Below, one piece after another: positions 11,142 to 22,271 of a stretch of 64,000 nt of DNA. The DNA comes from Chrysoperla carnea (lineage: Eukaryota > Arthropoda > Insecta > Neuroptera > Chrysopidae), in contig NC_058339.1 in assembly GCF_905475395.1 (NCBI RefSeq), forward strand, positions 10,796,001 to 10,860,000, given 5' to 3'. Position numbers and translations under genes: made by a program. Numbering within the stretch: position 1 is the first letter of the stretch; each line of letters begins with the position of its first letter. Below the pieces are notes generated by a model. It ran no database searches. It had not been told where the DNA came from and saw nothing but the letters and a program-made list of their open reading frames with translations.

Positions 11142-11703
11142 CAAGTGAAAATAAACAATTGACTGAGTTAATTGTTGAAATACCATGCATAGTCAGTGTT
11201 GATTTCTTTATCACATTACACATACAAACATGTGACACACACATAACTAATAATCAAGTATAGTATTTTGTAGTAATATTACAAAATTTCCGCCTAATTG
11301 GCGCCATCACGATTAAACAGTGATGTTTACGAAAAAATGTTTCAAACAAAAGTTGTTTAATTTTTGATAAGGAACATTTTTTACATTTAAACTTTTGTTC
11401 TATCTCTAACGGTTTACAAGATGGGTCCTACGGACCCAAGACCCAATTGACCTATGATGCTCATTAACGAACTTGACTTCACTTTCTACGTCCTGAGTAC
11501 GCTGTAAAAATTTCAGCTCGATATCTTCTTTCGTTTTTGAGTTATCGTGTCCACAGACGGACGGACAACCGGAAATGGACTAATTAGGTGATTTTATGAA
11601 CACCTATGACAAAATTTTTTTCCTAGCATCATTATTTTTAAGCGGTACAAACTTTGGGCTAAACTTAATATACTATGCATATTTCATATATGCATGGTAT
11701 AAA
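11142..11703 (-). mobile_element. INE-1-like short element, copy 4 (recent subfamily)
   Basis: Full-length minus-strand copy: the CAAGTGAAAA end is at 11142 and the TATACC hairpin end at about 11703. It shares with copies 5 and 6 the diagnostic stretch around 11180-11300 (GATTTCTTTATCACATTACA and GCCTAATTGGCGCC). Target flank is A/T-rich with no longer duplication. Confidence 0.94.
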
Positions 11704-12065
11704 AATTCGGTTTCTTGAATCGAGATATGCATTGTTTCTTATCTAGGGGTTGTAGAAGAATAGGCAAAAGTAAGAACCAGCTGAAAATTATACAAGTCTA
11801 AATAGATGCAGATCTATCACTTTAACTATTCAACGTAAATCGCTGTAAATGTGCTTGTTTAAATATATTACCTACCCCCACCCCCAAAATAAACATTCGA
11901 AGTAGATAATTGCTGTAAAATACTTTTATCGTTTAAGCGTTGTAATACTACCGTAAAAAAGTTACTTTATTTTATTACATTGCAATTTTTATTATAATAT
12001 CGTGATGTGTGTTGAATATAGAAGTTGGTATGGTTTATTCATAGTTTTCGAAAGTAATTTATGTA

Positions 12066-12147
12066 GCTGCGGTGTCCGAGTGGTTAAGGAGATGGACTTG
12101 AAATCCATTGGGTTCTACCCGCACAGGTTCGAATCCTGTCCGCAGCG
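12066..12147 (+). tRNA. tRNA-Ser (anticodon TGA)
   Basis: An 82-nt tRNA-Ser with all stems paired: acceptor GCTGCGG/CCGCAGC, anticodon arm ATGGA-CTTGAAA-TCCAT, variable arm GGG-TTCT-ACCC and T stem ACAGG/CCTGT. It has the best pairing of the five copies and so is the best guess at the ancestral sequence. A and B boxes are intact; a short T run lies downstream. Confidence 0.96.
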
Positions 12148-12236
12148 ACTATTTTCTTTTAAAATTTTTAATAATTCTCTCTATTGTTTTAAATATAATT
12201 AGATTCAGCGTGTACTATATTGTTAACAAACATACA

Positions 12237-12318
12237 GCTGCGGTGTCCGAGTGGTTAAGGAGATGGACTTGAAATCCATTGGGTTTTACCCGTACAGGTT
12301 CGAATCCTGTCCACAGCG
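12237..12318 (+). tRNA. tRNA-Ser (anticodon TGA), possibly decaying
   Basis: Same structure as its neighbour 171 bp upstream, but the 3' acceptor strand reads CCACAGC against GCTGCGG, giving a C·A mismatch in the stem, and the variable-arm base is CCCGTACAGG instead of CCCGCACAGG. The anticodon TGA and both promoter boxes are intact. It may still be transcribed, but it is the most damaged of the five. Confidence 0.85.
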
Positions 12319-13408
12319 TTAATTTTTATTTGAGATTTATTTATCTTTTGCCAATATTATCGTTATGTGACGAAATATAATTTGTAAGATCACCAATTTT
12401 GAGCAACTTTGTACATCGATTTTATTATATTTTTGTAATAAAAGTTTCCATGATACAACAAACAGACGTTATGATTGCATGAGGTCGATCCGTTCGCGTT
12501 GGTTAGCAAGTACGTAATAGCTAGCTGGCTGTATGTATATCCCATGTTTTCTACTATTCGTTGTGTGCGTAGTCATGGTAGGGACAATAAAATCGATGCC
12601 AGCGCTTCCAGTGAAAAATTTTGGCGTTAAAGGGGGCTGTTATGACTAATTTGCAGTTCTTTACATGTTAATGTTATAGAAATGTCAAATTAAAATTATT
12701 GTAAAACACGAATTAATTAAACTTAATGCATTAAAAATTGTGAAAATAAGAATTCAAATTGCACAAATATTATGTTTCAAATGTAAATTATCATAATTTT
12801 TTATTTAAATTTGTGAGACAATAATATTAAATTTTCAATGTAAGTCTTAAATGCAATCCATACAATTATATATGCATCCATACAATTCTATAATTAAAGT
12901 AGTGTATCGTTACCATGGAAACGAAACTCATGCACGGAGCGAATAGTGAATATTGTTATAACATTCATCCTAAAACTGGTATTAGATATATGTGAATTCA
13001 CATCCCAAGGAGATCACTTTTCTGATTTTATGACATATTCGCTCGCCTTTATAGGAAACTAGCTCCCTGCTTACAATTTTATTTTATGTTGTCGAACATA
13101 ACTATTACAGGTTGATGCATCTTTATAACATTACATAGGGTTGTTGAACCGAATCTTTGTTGTATTCGTTATTCGTTGTCCCATGTGCCACGTGTCATAT
13201 TTGATAACAGATACTTATTATAAAATATTATTATTAGTGTGTTGACATAATTATATTATTTAAATGCCTTAAATATGTTAAATTTTTTTTTATATTTTTA
13301 GAGTAAAGAACGTTTTTTTTTAATTTTATGACCCAAAAAAATATCCTATTGGATTTTAATGCTAAGAACGACTCATCTGACGATAGAAATTAAATAAAGT
13401 TCGAAAAC
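12319..13408. other. Intergenic stretch with one conserved block
   Basis: AT-rich apart from the conserved block at 12560-12657 listed separately. No gene seen. Confidence 0.5.
12560..12657 (+). repeat. Conserved short repeat, copy 1
   Basis: This block is unusually GC-balanced for the region. About 59 bp of it, from TTGTGTGCGTAGTCATGG to CCAGTGAAAAAT, are identical to the reverse complement of 36935-36997. The flanks (GTTATGACT) are also shared but more loosely. No open frame and no tRNA-like boxes. Confidence 0.8.
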
Positions 13409-13410
13409 TA

Positions 13411-13658
13411 AAACCCCGACAATTACAGAATCGCGCTTTTAAAAGTATGAAAACAAGAAAATATTTTCATCTGGAATTGTTATGATAAGTAAAATCGTCA
13501 TTATTGTCGGGGGACCTCTTTTCGGTCCTGTGGAAAACTGTTTCATCTTAGGGGTCTCTCGACTGTAATTATGATTTTACTTATGATTACAATTTCAGAT
13601 GAAAATATTTTCTTGTTTTAATACTTTTAAGAGCGCGATTCTGTAATTGTCGGAGCTT
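13411..13658. mobile_element. Palindromic MITE, TA target (248 bp)
   Basis: The two halves are near-perfect inverted copies of about 100 bp, starting from the TIR CCGACAATTACAGAATCGCG. TA dinucleotides flank both ends (13409-13410, 13659-13660), as expected of Tc1/mariner-group MITEs. A central loop carries GTCGGGGGACC. No coding capacity. Confidence 0.8.
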
Positions 13659-13689
13659 TAAACCAATTAAGGGTTATAATTTCGTGAGA

Positions 13690-14497
13690 AAGTATAACAA
13701 CATATATATATATTTGAAAAGTGTTATCACAACTTTATGTCCTGTAGAGGGCGCCGTATTCAATTTAATGTGACGGTGTATAGCTTATAACTAGTGGGCG
13801 ATCATGACGCTTCTAACGATATCTCATTTGTCAAATTATGATTAGTGGTTTAGAAGCTAGATCCGAACAGATGAACATATAATACTGTAAAGTTTTATCA
13901 AAATCCGTCCAGTAGTTTTACATAATATTATAGCAGTAGGATTTTGAAACTATGAGTGAGCTTTCAACACTAATACTAATCAAAGAACTGCAAACTTGAA
14001 TAGACCTATAAACAAATTTGCGTACAATTTTCTAATAATTAAATACCCGGAAATACAAAAAAATTTAATTAAAAATGCTTTTACATATTTTATAAATAGT
14101 TATGTTCGGATATGTTCAATATTCGATTAGGTACCTTTATTTTTTTGTAATATACAATTAAAAGAATCATTAAAGTGAAATTAACGAAGCAAACTCATAA
14201 ACTCAGTAGCATGTGAAATAATTAAAAGTAATTAGGTAAATCCATTATAGGTGATTACTTTTACAAACAAAAATATTATCTAATAGTTTTTATGTTAATT
14301 ACATGAAAAAGAGGTCAAATGAACAAACAGTAAACACACAACTTTTTGTGTGGTTGGTTTTTATTTGTTTCGATTATTAATGATTTTCGATAATTGAAAA
14401 AAAATATCACAGTTATGTGTGTTTGGTACACGATTAGGTTTTTTAAATATTCTTAAAATTATATAAATTTTATTTTTTAGTTTTTATTTTATTTAAC
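13690..14497. other. Intergenic, possible old repeat
   Basis: The stretch at about 13730-13960 ends with ATCAAAATCCGTCCAGTAG, a wording common in decayed insect interspersed repeats; it has no second copy in this window. The rest is AT-rich with nothing recognised. Confidence 0.35.
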
Positions 14498-14501
14498 TTG
14501 A

Positions 14502-15139
14502 GGATGTATGAGCATGACAACAATGTTTGATTTAAAGGCTCAAAATTTGTTTGTAGGTAGTCTTTTCTTCAAAGAAAATGTGGTTAAAATTTCAGCTTAG
14601 GTATCCGTCCAAATTTTTAAGAAAACAGTCATTAAAAATCGATATAAAATACATTGGCTCTTATGGAGGAATCTCAAAAAACGACATATTTTGGAAGTTT
14701 TTGATAATTTTCATTTGGAATGAATGAAAACAAATTTAAAAAAAACTTTTTAATAGAAAGTAAACATATTAGCAATGAATTAGAAAAGAAAAAACTAAGT
14801 GTCACCGTCCATATAAGGGATGTAAGAGCAGGGTAGATTAAGGGTTGAAATTATTTTTATCTTATTTTCAACTTTGATGATGAATTTTGTTATAACTTCA
14901 TGAATGTAGACGAAAAATAAGAATAAAATTTTTCGATATGTGTCTTGGTTTTCGAAATTTCGAAAGCTAAATAATTAAACAAAATTTTCAATTTTCGATA
15001 TTTTGAAAATTAAGGCAGATATCGAAAAATTTTATTCTTACTTTCCGTCTTATATCGTCAAGTAATAATATAAATTTATCATCAAAATTGAAAATATCTA
15101 TTTTTAAATTTGTGCACTCACTACCATGCTCATACATCC
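14502..15139 (+). mobile_element. TTAA-target MITE, family T1, copy A (638 bp)
   Basis: Terminal inverted repeats GGATGTATGAGCATG at both ends, flanked by TTGA (14498-14501) and TTAA (15140-15143), consistent with a TTAA target with one mutation. The interior holds a palindrome in which CGAAAAATTTTATTCTTA-type blocks face each other. A second long copy lies inverted at 62179-62820. TTAA targets are used by piggyBac and Kolobok; the GG start fits Kolobok better than the CCY start of piggyBac. No transposase. Confidence 0.88.
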
Positions 15140-15363
15140 TTAACGTATATTCAGGCATGGACTGGAAAATTTCTTTTTCATATCAGCATTTTGCAATAAT
15201 AAATGAAAAAAATTGTTAAACTTTATTTTTTACCCGATTGTCAAAGAGTGGTTATGTTTTTCGCGCGTATCTTTTGGATTACTATTGATTTTGGTATCTT
15301 AAGTCCACCGCAGTATCAACTGAGCTATCGATTGTTGTTATATATGTATAAAAATTTATAATA

Positions 15364-16129
15364 CAGTAGAATCTCGATAAGTTAAACCTCGGTAACATAA
15401 AAACCTTAGTTACTTCAAAAAATACTACGTTCCCTTCCCATCAGAGCCCAAAACCTCTATAGCTTAAAATACGCAACCTCTATAACTTAAATAAATAATT
15501 TCTGTTAGGCCCTCAGTAACTAAAAGAAATGTTTCCACAACCTCTATAACATAAAATTGTGTGAATGAGTCATTTTGAAAGAGTGTCAAAACAAATGGTT
15601 TCGATATTTATTGCTTGCACGTTTTTACTTGTTAACGTAAACAATAACATTACCTATTGTTTGCTTTATCTAAATTCTTCAAAGCTTTGCGGTGGTTAGC
15701 TTTGTGACAACGACTTACTTGCATCATAAGTTTTTTGATTGTTGTTCTGGAAACATCGCTTTACTTACTGTGTGATAAAACTGCCTTAAAATGAGTACAA
15801 AAAGAAAACTAACAACCCTCACCTACGCTGATAAATTAAAAGCTATAGAAGCAGTGAAAAATGGATTGAAAAGGAAAGAAGTTGCGGCTCAATTTGGAAT
15901 ACATGAGAGTACATTGTCTCTCATCATTAAAAAAGAAGCTGAAATCTTGAAGAAACAAGAATCAGGAGGAAATCTTCAATGTAAAAGACAAAAAAATGCC
16001 GAATTCCCTAATTTAGAACATCCCATCCTTCTGATGCATTCAATAACATAGACCCTTGATAACTAAAAACCTCTATAACTTAAAATATTTTTTGTTTCCC
16101 TTGGACTTTAACTTATCGAGATTCTACTG
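15364..16129 (+). mobile_element. Tigger/pogo-type DNA transposon, internally deleted (766 bp)
   Basis: TIRs CAGTAGAATCTCGATAAG / reverse at 16112-16129, flanked by TA at 15362-15363 and 16130-16131. The sub-terminal zones carry at least four copies of ACCTCTATAACTTAAA-like repeats, candidate transposase sites. The only coding part is the N-terminal DNA-binding domain. It interrupts a tRNA-derived repeat whose uninterrupted sequence is seen at 48340-48385. Confidence 0.93.
15791..16051 (+). CDS. Truncated pogo/Tigger transposase: N-terminal HTH only
   Basis: An 86-residue open frame. Residues 1-55 (KRKLTTLTYADKLKAIEAVK, then KRKEVAAQFGIHESTLSLII) form the psq/CENP-B-type helix-turn-helix that binds the transposon ends: a KLKAIEAV helix, then EVAAQFGI and a recognition helix STLSLIIKK. 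A basic linker follows. After about residue 72 the frame runs into sequence near the 3' end of the element and stops, so the second HTH and the DDE catalytic core are deleted. The ATG is preceded by AAA ATG. It cannot catalyse transposition; it could at most bind TIRs. The frame itself is uninterrupted. Confidence 0.85.
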   Translation: MSTKRKLTTLTYADKLKAIEAVKNGLKRKEVAAQFGIHESTLSLIIKKEAEILKKQESGGNLQCKRQKNAEFPNLEHPILLMHSIT

Positions 16130-16468
16130 TATATTATAAAAATGATCAATAAGTTTATTTCCAACTCTCTGTAAATTAGTATCAACATTTCTTTGGTAGC
16201 AACCAAATCCTATATTTAAAGCAAACGCAAATAAATTTTCTTTTAATTCGTCTATTCGCTTTATTTTCACGATTATATATTCCAACTAAGTACAATTATA
16301 TTTTCCATCAATAAAATGCATGACTTTTAACTAAAATCAATCTCTTTCATAGAAGTAATGATTTTGTTTAGTTAACTTCAGTGATTTTGTATCAATGAAT
16401 TCAAATTTTAAATTCAATCCCATTCTATTGTAAATACAAATATTAAGCTGTACTTGTTCCAATCAATA

Positions 16469-17690
16469 GGAAATTGTTTGAAAGTATTTTTATTTTGGGT
16501 TAATACGAAACGACCAACTTCGGGATTAGGTTGTCATTATTTTAATTTTTTTCAGTGTAAGAATATCAGTATCGATAGTCTATGAATATCAGTATATGTA
16601 AATCTTTCGTAGGAATTATTTTCGCGTAGAAATTTTGCATGTCGATATGTAAAAGTAATAAAAGTGTTTTTTCGTAATATTTAAAAAAAAAAAAAAATTT
16701 TATTACTATGTCGTGGGTTTGTTTTTGATTATTAATAAACATTTTATGGCTTCGCAATAAAAAGTATGTTTATTTATATTATTTAACATCATTTTTGTAT
16801 TTGAAGAAGTAGAAAGAAACGAAAAAATTACACAGAAGCCGAGAATTGAACCATTATCCTCTACTTATCCAGTCTAGGACATAACAAACTCAAACTTGGA
16901 AAGTTTTTGCGTGTTTAAGGTTGTTGTCTTGCTATGGGCATATCGACAGAAAATTCTAAATTTGTGTATACTTATTCGGAATATAATCATACATTAACCA
17001 AAAAAAATTTAAGTCGATTGACCGTTTCTAACTCGAGTTAAATACAAATAAAGTTCGGATAATTAACATGGAGAGCATAGGAAAGGTTGCGTTTTGTTGT
17101 GTTTTTAACAAGTTTTTTAATTCTAGAAAAAAAACTAGATTTAAGATATTTTCAAAAACTAACTGAACATTTATAAATTTGTGCATGTGAGTTGCACAAA
17201 AAAAAAACTATTGACCGATTCATTCTTGAGATATAGTCACTCAAAGTTATTTAAATATTTTTGTATAACAGAAACAATTATATTTAGAGTATAAGTAGTG
17301 TAAGAGAGATGTCTATTATATACAGAATTACAGATGTTTATTATCATACAGAATACGTGATAAATGGACAGTCGAGTTAAAAGCATATTAAAATTAATAC
17401 TTATTTGAGTGTGCTAAGCATATCTATACGTACATACCACATGCTCTATGATGTAGTACACTATTTTTACAAAATTGTACAAAGACAACCACCTTAAAGT
17501 TTATTGTGGATATAATTTTTGGAATCAGCAATAAATTAAATTGTATGACAATTGAAGAGAGCTTATAATTTTGCAGATTTGAAACAATTTATTTTATTGA
17601 TTTTAATATTAATCAATAGATTTCTTAGTTTTATCTTGGATCGTTTTCAGCTATAACACACAACAAACTTACGAACTAAAAGATCTTAAA
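16469..17690. other. Intergenic stretch, weak tRNA-like trace
   Basis: A block at about 16800-16885 (AGAAAGAAACGAAAAAATT and, on the minus strand, GGTTCAATTCTC) resembles 50700-50775 and may be the B-box part of another old SINE. The rest has no recognised feature. Confidence 0.4.
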
Positions 17691-18251
17691 CAAGTGAAAA
17701 CAAACAATTGACTGAGTTAATTGTTGAAATACCATGCATAGTCAGTATTGATTTCTTTATCACATTACACATACAAACATGTGACACATACATAACTGGA
17801 TAATCAAGTATAGTACATATTATAAAATTTCCGCCTAATTGGCGCCCTCACGGGTAAACAGTGATGTTTACGAAAAAATGTTTCAAACAAAAGTTGTTTA
17901 ATTTTTGATAAGGAACATTTTTTACATTTAAACTTTTGTTCTATCTCTAACGGTTTACAAGATGGGTCCTACGATCCTAAGACCCAATTGACCTATGATG
18001 CTCATTTACGAATTTGACCTCACTTTTTACGTCCTGAGTACGCTGTAAAAATTTCAACTCGATATCTTTTTTCGTTTTTGAGTTATCGTGTCCACAGACG
18101 GACGGACGGACGGACAACCGGAAATGGACTAATTAGGTGATTTTATGAACACCTATGACAAAAATTTTTTCCTAGCATTATTATTTTTAAGCGTTACAAA
18201 CTTGGGACTAAACTTAATATACTATGTATATTTCATATATACATGGTATAA
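17691..18251 (-). mobile_element. INE-1-like short element, copy 5 (recent subfamily)
   Basis: Full-length minus-strand copy with an intact GACGGACGGACGGACGGAC run (about 18098) and both hairpin ends. Very similar to copy 6 along its whole length, including CATAACTGGATAATCAAGTA. Confidence 0.95.
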
Positions 18252-18871
18252 AAACAAATTATATAAGATAGATTCATCTAATTTATAACTTGGTCTTAAA
18301 ACCATGATTAAAAAATGCTTTTAAAATCCCTTAATTATTTACCCACCAGATTGAATGTTAACAATTTTGTATAAGAATTACATGAAATATTTTTTAGTTC
18401 AGCTACCTACATAAAATAAAAATAAATCTTTTACAACAGAATTAGTATGAATCCCATTATAATTACAGACAATTTCTTGGAAACTTTCAAATGGCAATCA
18501 CCTTTAGTCACTTCGCTCTTGACGTTTTTAGTCAATTGTCATATTTTATACCTGCTTGCTCTTTTGATATTATACAAATTATCCTTTTGATAAATAGCTT
18601 TATACCTAAAATAATAAAAGGTTTAGGTGTAGTCAGCATCATTTCATCAATATTTTTTTATCTAACTTGATTGAATACCTCATTCATGTCTTTTAAATAT
18701 TATTTTTGAACCAATAATGGCTGCATATCGAGTATTATATAATTACAAAAGAAATTGTATATTGAATTCATTTTTTAGAATTTAGGTTATGATGTAACAA
18801 GTTAAAACGTACAACTAATTGTTCAAATTATTACCAAGCTAAGAATATAACACAAAGGTTTTAGGTTAAAA
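18252..18871. other. AT-rich intergenic stretch
   Basis: No recognisable gene or repeat. Confidence 0.55.
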
Positions 18872-19822
18872 ACTAATATCAGAATCCAAAAAATCTAATT
18901 TTGCTCTATCACATCCAAATTTTATCCAATTTTGATAAACGAAGTATGTAATACTACTAAATTTGGGTCATATTTTTCAAATTTGTGATCAAAATTAACC
19001 TAGCTCTAATAGGTTTCAAGAATGTGGAGCCCTGGTACCGAAAGAAAGCACATTAGTGATAGCTAGCAAAAAACTGATATCACAGGTGAAAAGAATGACC
19101 CAAAATTAGTGAGTTTCAAAAAAAATTCCAATAAAATCCGATCAAAGTAGCCTTTTTTATCAAAAAATCAAATTTTTGAACTTAGTGACGTCATCAGAAT
19201 ACAAAAAATTTAATTTTGCTCTATCATATCCAAATTTGATCCAATTTTGATAAACGAAGTATGTAATCCTACTAAATTTGGGACATACTTTTCAAATTTG
19301 TGATCAAAATTAACCTAGCTCTAATAGGTTTCAAGAATGTGGAGTCCTGGTTCCGGAATTAAGCACATAAGTGATAACTAGCGACAAATTAGTATCAGAG
19401 CTGAAAAGAAAAACCCAAAATTAGTGGGTTTCAAAAAAAACTCCAATAAAATCCGATCAAAGTTGCTTGTTTTATCAATAAATCAAATTTTTGAACTTGG
19501 TGACGTTATCAGAATACAAAAAATTTAATTTTGCTCTGTGACATCCAAATTTTAACCAATTTGGATAAACGAAGTATGTAATCCTACTAAATTTGGGTCA
19601 TATTTTTCAAATTTGTGATCAAAATTAACCTAGCTCAAATAGGTTTCAAGAATGTGGAGTCCAGGTTCCGGAATTAAGCACATAAGTGATAGCTATCGAA
19701 AAATTAGTATCAGAGCTGAAAAGAATAACCCAAAATTAGTATCAGAGCTGAAAAGAATAACCCAAAATTAGTGGGTTTCAAAAACAATTCCAATAAAATC
19801 CGATCATGGCCTGTTTTTTTTC
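18872..19822 (+). repeat. 315-bp satellite array, about three units
   Basis: CAGAATMCAAAAAATYTAAT starts units at 18880, 19195 and 19510, exactly 315 bp apart. Every unit carries AACCTAGCTCTAATAGGTTT, a GTGGAGTCCTGG block and GTGACGTCATCAGAAT-like sequence. The third unit has an extra internal tandem copy of about 32 bp around 19715-19765. The same satellite lies in the opposite orientation at 63225-64000. Confidence 0.93.
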
Positions 19823-19829
19823 AACAAAA

Positions 19830-20534
19830 CAGACGGGTAGTACACAGTAAAGGCGACCGCTCAGAAGGGTCAAATAATGTTTTATCGAGTTTAAGGCGTA
19901 GTAAAGTGATTATATGAATAATGATCAAAAACAATTTCAATTGTTATTCAAAAGTTAATTAGTTTTCAGTGTTATCATTTATTAACAAAATAAATTAACT
20001 TTGTCCAGTTTGAAAAAAAAAACTTTCTCTTATATTGAAATAATAAAGGAAAATTTCTTAATACTACGGTTTATGATTAAGTAATACATCAATTGCAGTA
20101 TATAGTTATAGTTATTATTTATTAATAAGACAATGATTTAATATTTTTTTAAATTTATTTATTACTATTTTAAGTACTTAAATGCAGCTCTAAGTTGGTG
20201 ACTCATATTTAAAAAAAAATAAACTCATTATATAATTGATAAGTATTATTGTTAAATTCCAATTAGAAAACGATTATTAATGTAAATGATTAATGAAGAT
20301 GACACTTTATTATTTTAATTATCAATAATAATTAATTGTCTCAATTATAATTTTAATTGTCTTTACTTTTTTTTGTTTTGATTCTTTTTGGAAAGTTTTT
20401 TGATTAAAATTTTAATAGAAAAAAAATTATTTTGTTAAATTCTACTTTATTTTCACAAATATCATTTTTCCAAGATGGATGGATGATTCCATATGTGACT
20501 GACACTATATTTGACTCAAAATGCGTTTTAAATT
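19830..20534. other. AT-rich intergenic stretch
   Basis: Low-complexity A/T sequence; nothing recognised. Confidence 0.55.
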
Positions 20535-20745
20535 GCGTCACATTATGAATAACACATAGGTTTATTCCTATGTGTCCTTGTGATAGTCATATGTCATAAT
20601 CATATGATGCGTAAAGATTTTTTGTTATTTAAACAATATCTAGCCAATGACATATTGATTAGACAAAGACACATAGGAACTAACTGACAGTCTTCTCTCT
20701 CATTCAACATATCGCAAATTTTGGGCCATTACGTTCTCTACGTAT
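20535..20745. mobile_element. Diverged MITE, family R, copy 1
   Basis: Shares TAGCCAATGACATA, GACACATAG and CTCTCATTCAACATATCGCAAATTTTGG blocks with the better preserved copy at 34925-35087. Its left inverted end (TTGCGTCACATTATGAATAA) is decayed. Confidence 0.6.
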
Positions 20746-20749
20746 GATA

Positions 20750-22270
20750 TTCAATGGGATTATCATATCAAAAAGTATAAAATATAATTTACAAAAAAAT
20801 CAATTTAGGTGCTTTGCTAAATCAGAATAGGTGTTTTTATTATAAATGTTATACTAATAGTTTTATCAGCAATGCGAATTTTTCAATAATTAATAAATTT
20901 TCAAATAAAATATTTTACTATTTTATTGCGTGATTATTATCTATTAACACGAAGTTACAAATTTTAGATATTATTATTCTTATTGGTATAAGAAATGGGA
21001 AACCGTTACTCATAGTTTCTGAGTAAAAAGTTCAAAAAATAAATTTTAATTAAAAACAAGTGAAACTAAATAATAATTGACTGAGTTAATTGTTGAAAAA
21101 CTCTGAATGAACAGTGTTGAATATCTGTCAGCTTGTATTATTTTTTTTAAGAAGATAAGTTTAAAAAAGCAAAAAGATTCCGTGGGTTATATAAATGGTG
21201 ATCATTTTCCCCGAAATTTTCGAATATTTTTCAATAACTAATCCTAAAAACAGTGTATATACTTGGTTTTTTAAATTTTCACTAATTAAATTATTCAAAC
21301 TGATTTAGATTTTGGCGAACTTAAAATAGGCATACGCATTACCGAGCTTGAGTAAAAAAAGGATCAATTTTATTGACCCCGATTTGTTCAAAATTGATGA
21401 CCTTATTATTCAATAAAACTGTCTGTGGGTATAATTTGTTGGGTGAATGCAACATATAACTATTAATTATGTAAGTTTTACGATGTTGGTCGTATATATT
21501 CATAATAAACTGCAGGTCTTTGTAACGAATGTAACAATGTTATTAATCGTCGACCATTGTCTTCAGAAATGACATAACAATAATATATCTAACTGTACAA
21601 TAAATAGTTCAGTTAATTCAACCTTTTATTTTATAAACATTTTTATTATTGTATCACATACAGTTGTTCTAACATACACATTTATTAAACAACTTCACTA
21701 TTCTAGCCCAAGGTTTGAGCTCGAGTTAGATGATTCTGGACTTGGACACGGTGTTCCGTCCAATAACCTGAATATTTGTCAAAACCTTTATTTTAATAGT
21801 ACAAATTTTGTATCAAAAGCCACAAATGATCATGTGTCACCGTCAGTTTCGTTAGTTATTCAAAGTCAAAGGTTGCAAAAATCAGTTTTTTGAGAATATC
21901 TCATTTCCCTTGCCTTCAATCGTATTTTTTATGATAAATTTTTCTTTTTATGATAAATTTTTCTTTAAACGATTGATACTTTTTTATGTATTTATATTTA
22001 TTTTAATAATTTTATACTAATTAAAATTTCATCTTTTTTTTCAGGTAATTCAACGTATTAATTTTTCATTTGACTTCTTTCTCGGTAAGATAGTTAACCA
22101 TATTTAAATATTAAATTTTTTGGAATAATTATTATTAGTACTAATCGGTGCACCGAACGTAGGAAAATCGAAAAATTTTCGAACTTTTCTCTGGGTAATA
22201 ACTCGAACCTATTTTTTTTGAAAATGAATTTTTGCTCATGATACTCGCTGGTATTATAACTTTCTATCAT
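20750..22270. other. AT-rich intergenic stretch
   Basis: No gene seen. Contains the INE-1-like fragment at 21057-21125 and a short near-tandem repeat (TATGATAAATTTTTCTTT) at about 21940-21970. Confidence 0.5.
21057..21125 (-). mobile_element. INE-1-like short element, fragment (copy 12)
   Basis: Only the CAAGTGAAA end and its hairpin (ATTGACTGAGTTAATTGTT) remain, about 69 bp. Sequence after it is unrelated. Confidence 0.8.
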
Positions 22271-22271
22271 T

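Larger units (their letters stand above)
11880..12318 (+). repeat. Segmental duplication copy 2, carrying two tRNA-Ser genes
   Basis: Collinear with 2034-2635: a C-rich run, GTAGATAATT, AATACTACCGTAAAAA, ATCGTGATGTG and GAAAGTAATTTATGTAG precede the first tRNA, and the same 171-bp spacing separates the two genes (12066 and 12237). It has one unit fewer than copy 1, so either the third unit arose after the copying or was lost here. Confidence 0.85.
15240..16468 (-). mobile_element. tRNA-derived repeat (SINE-like), copy 1, interrupted by Tigger
   Basis: Read on the minus strand, 15328-15250 gives an A-box-like TAGCTCAGTTGATA, then GGACTTAAGATACC, resembling the anticodon region of tRNA-Leu(UAA). 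The part beyond the Tigger element (16130-16464) matches 33308-33687 closely over the block around CATCAATAAAATGCATGAC. Copy 1 lacks an internal piece present in copies 2 and 3. Without the Tigger insertion the repeat is about 460 bp. Its true ends are not certain. Confidence 0.65.

Noticed and set aside
16800-16885. tRNA gene on the minus strand suggested by GGTTCAATTCTC
   Set aside because: No acceptor or anticodon pairing; at most an old SINE B box, with a relative at 50700-50775.
18872-19822. Regular repeats as a CRISPR array
   Set aside because: Units are 315-bp head-to-tail copies without unique spacers, in a eukaryotic context.
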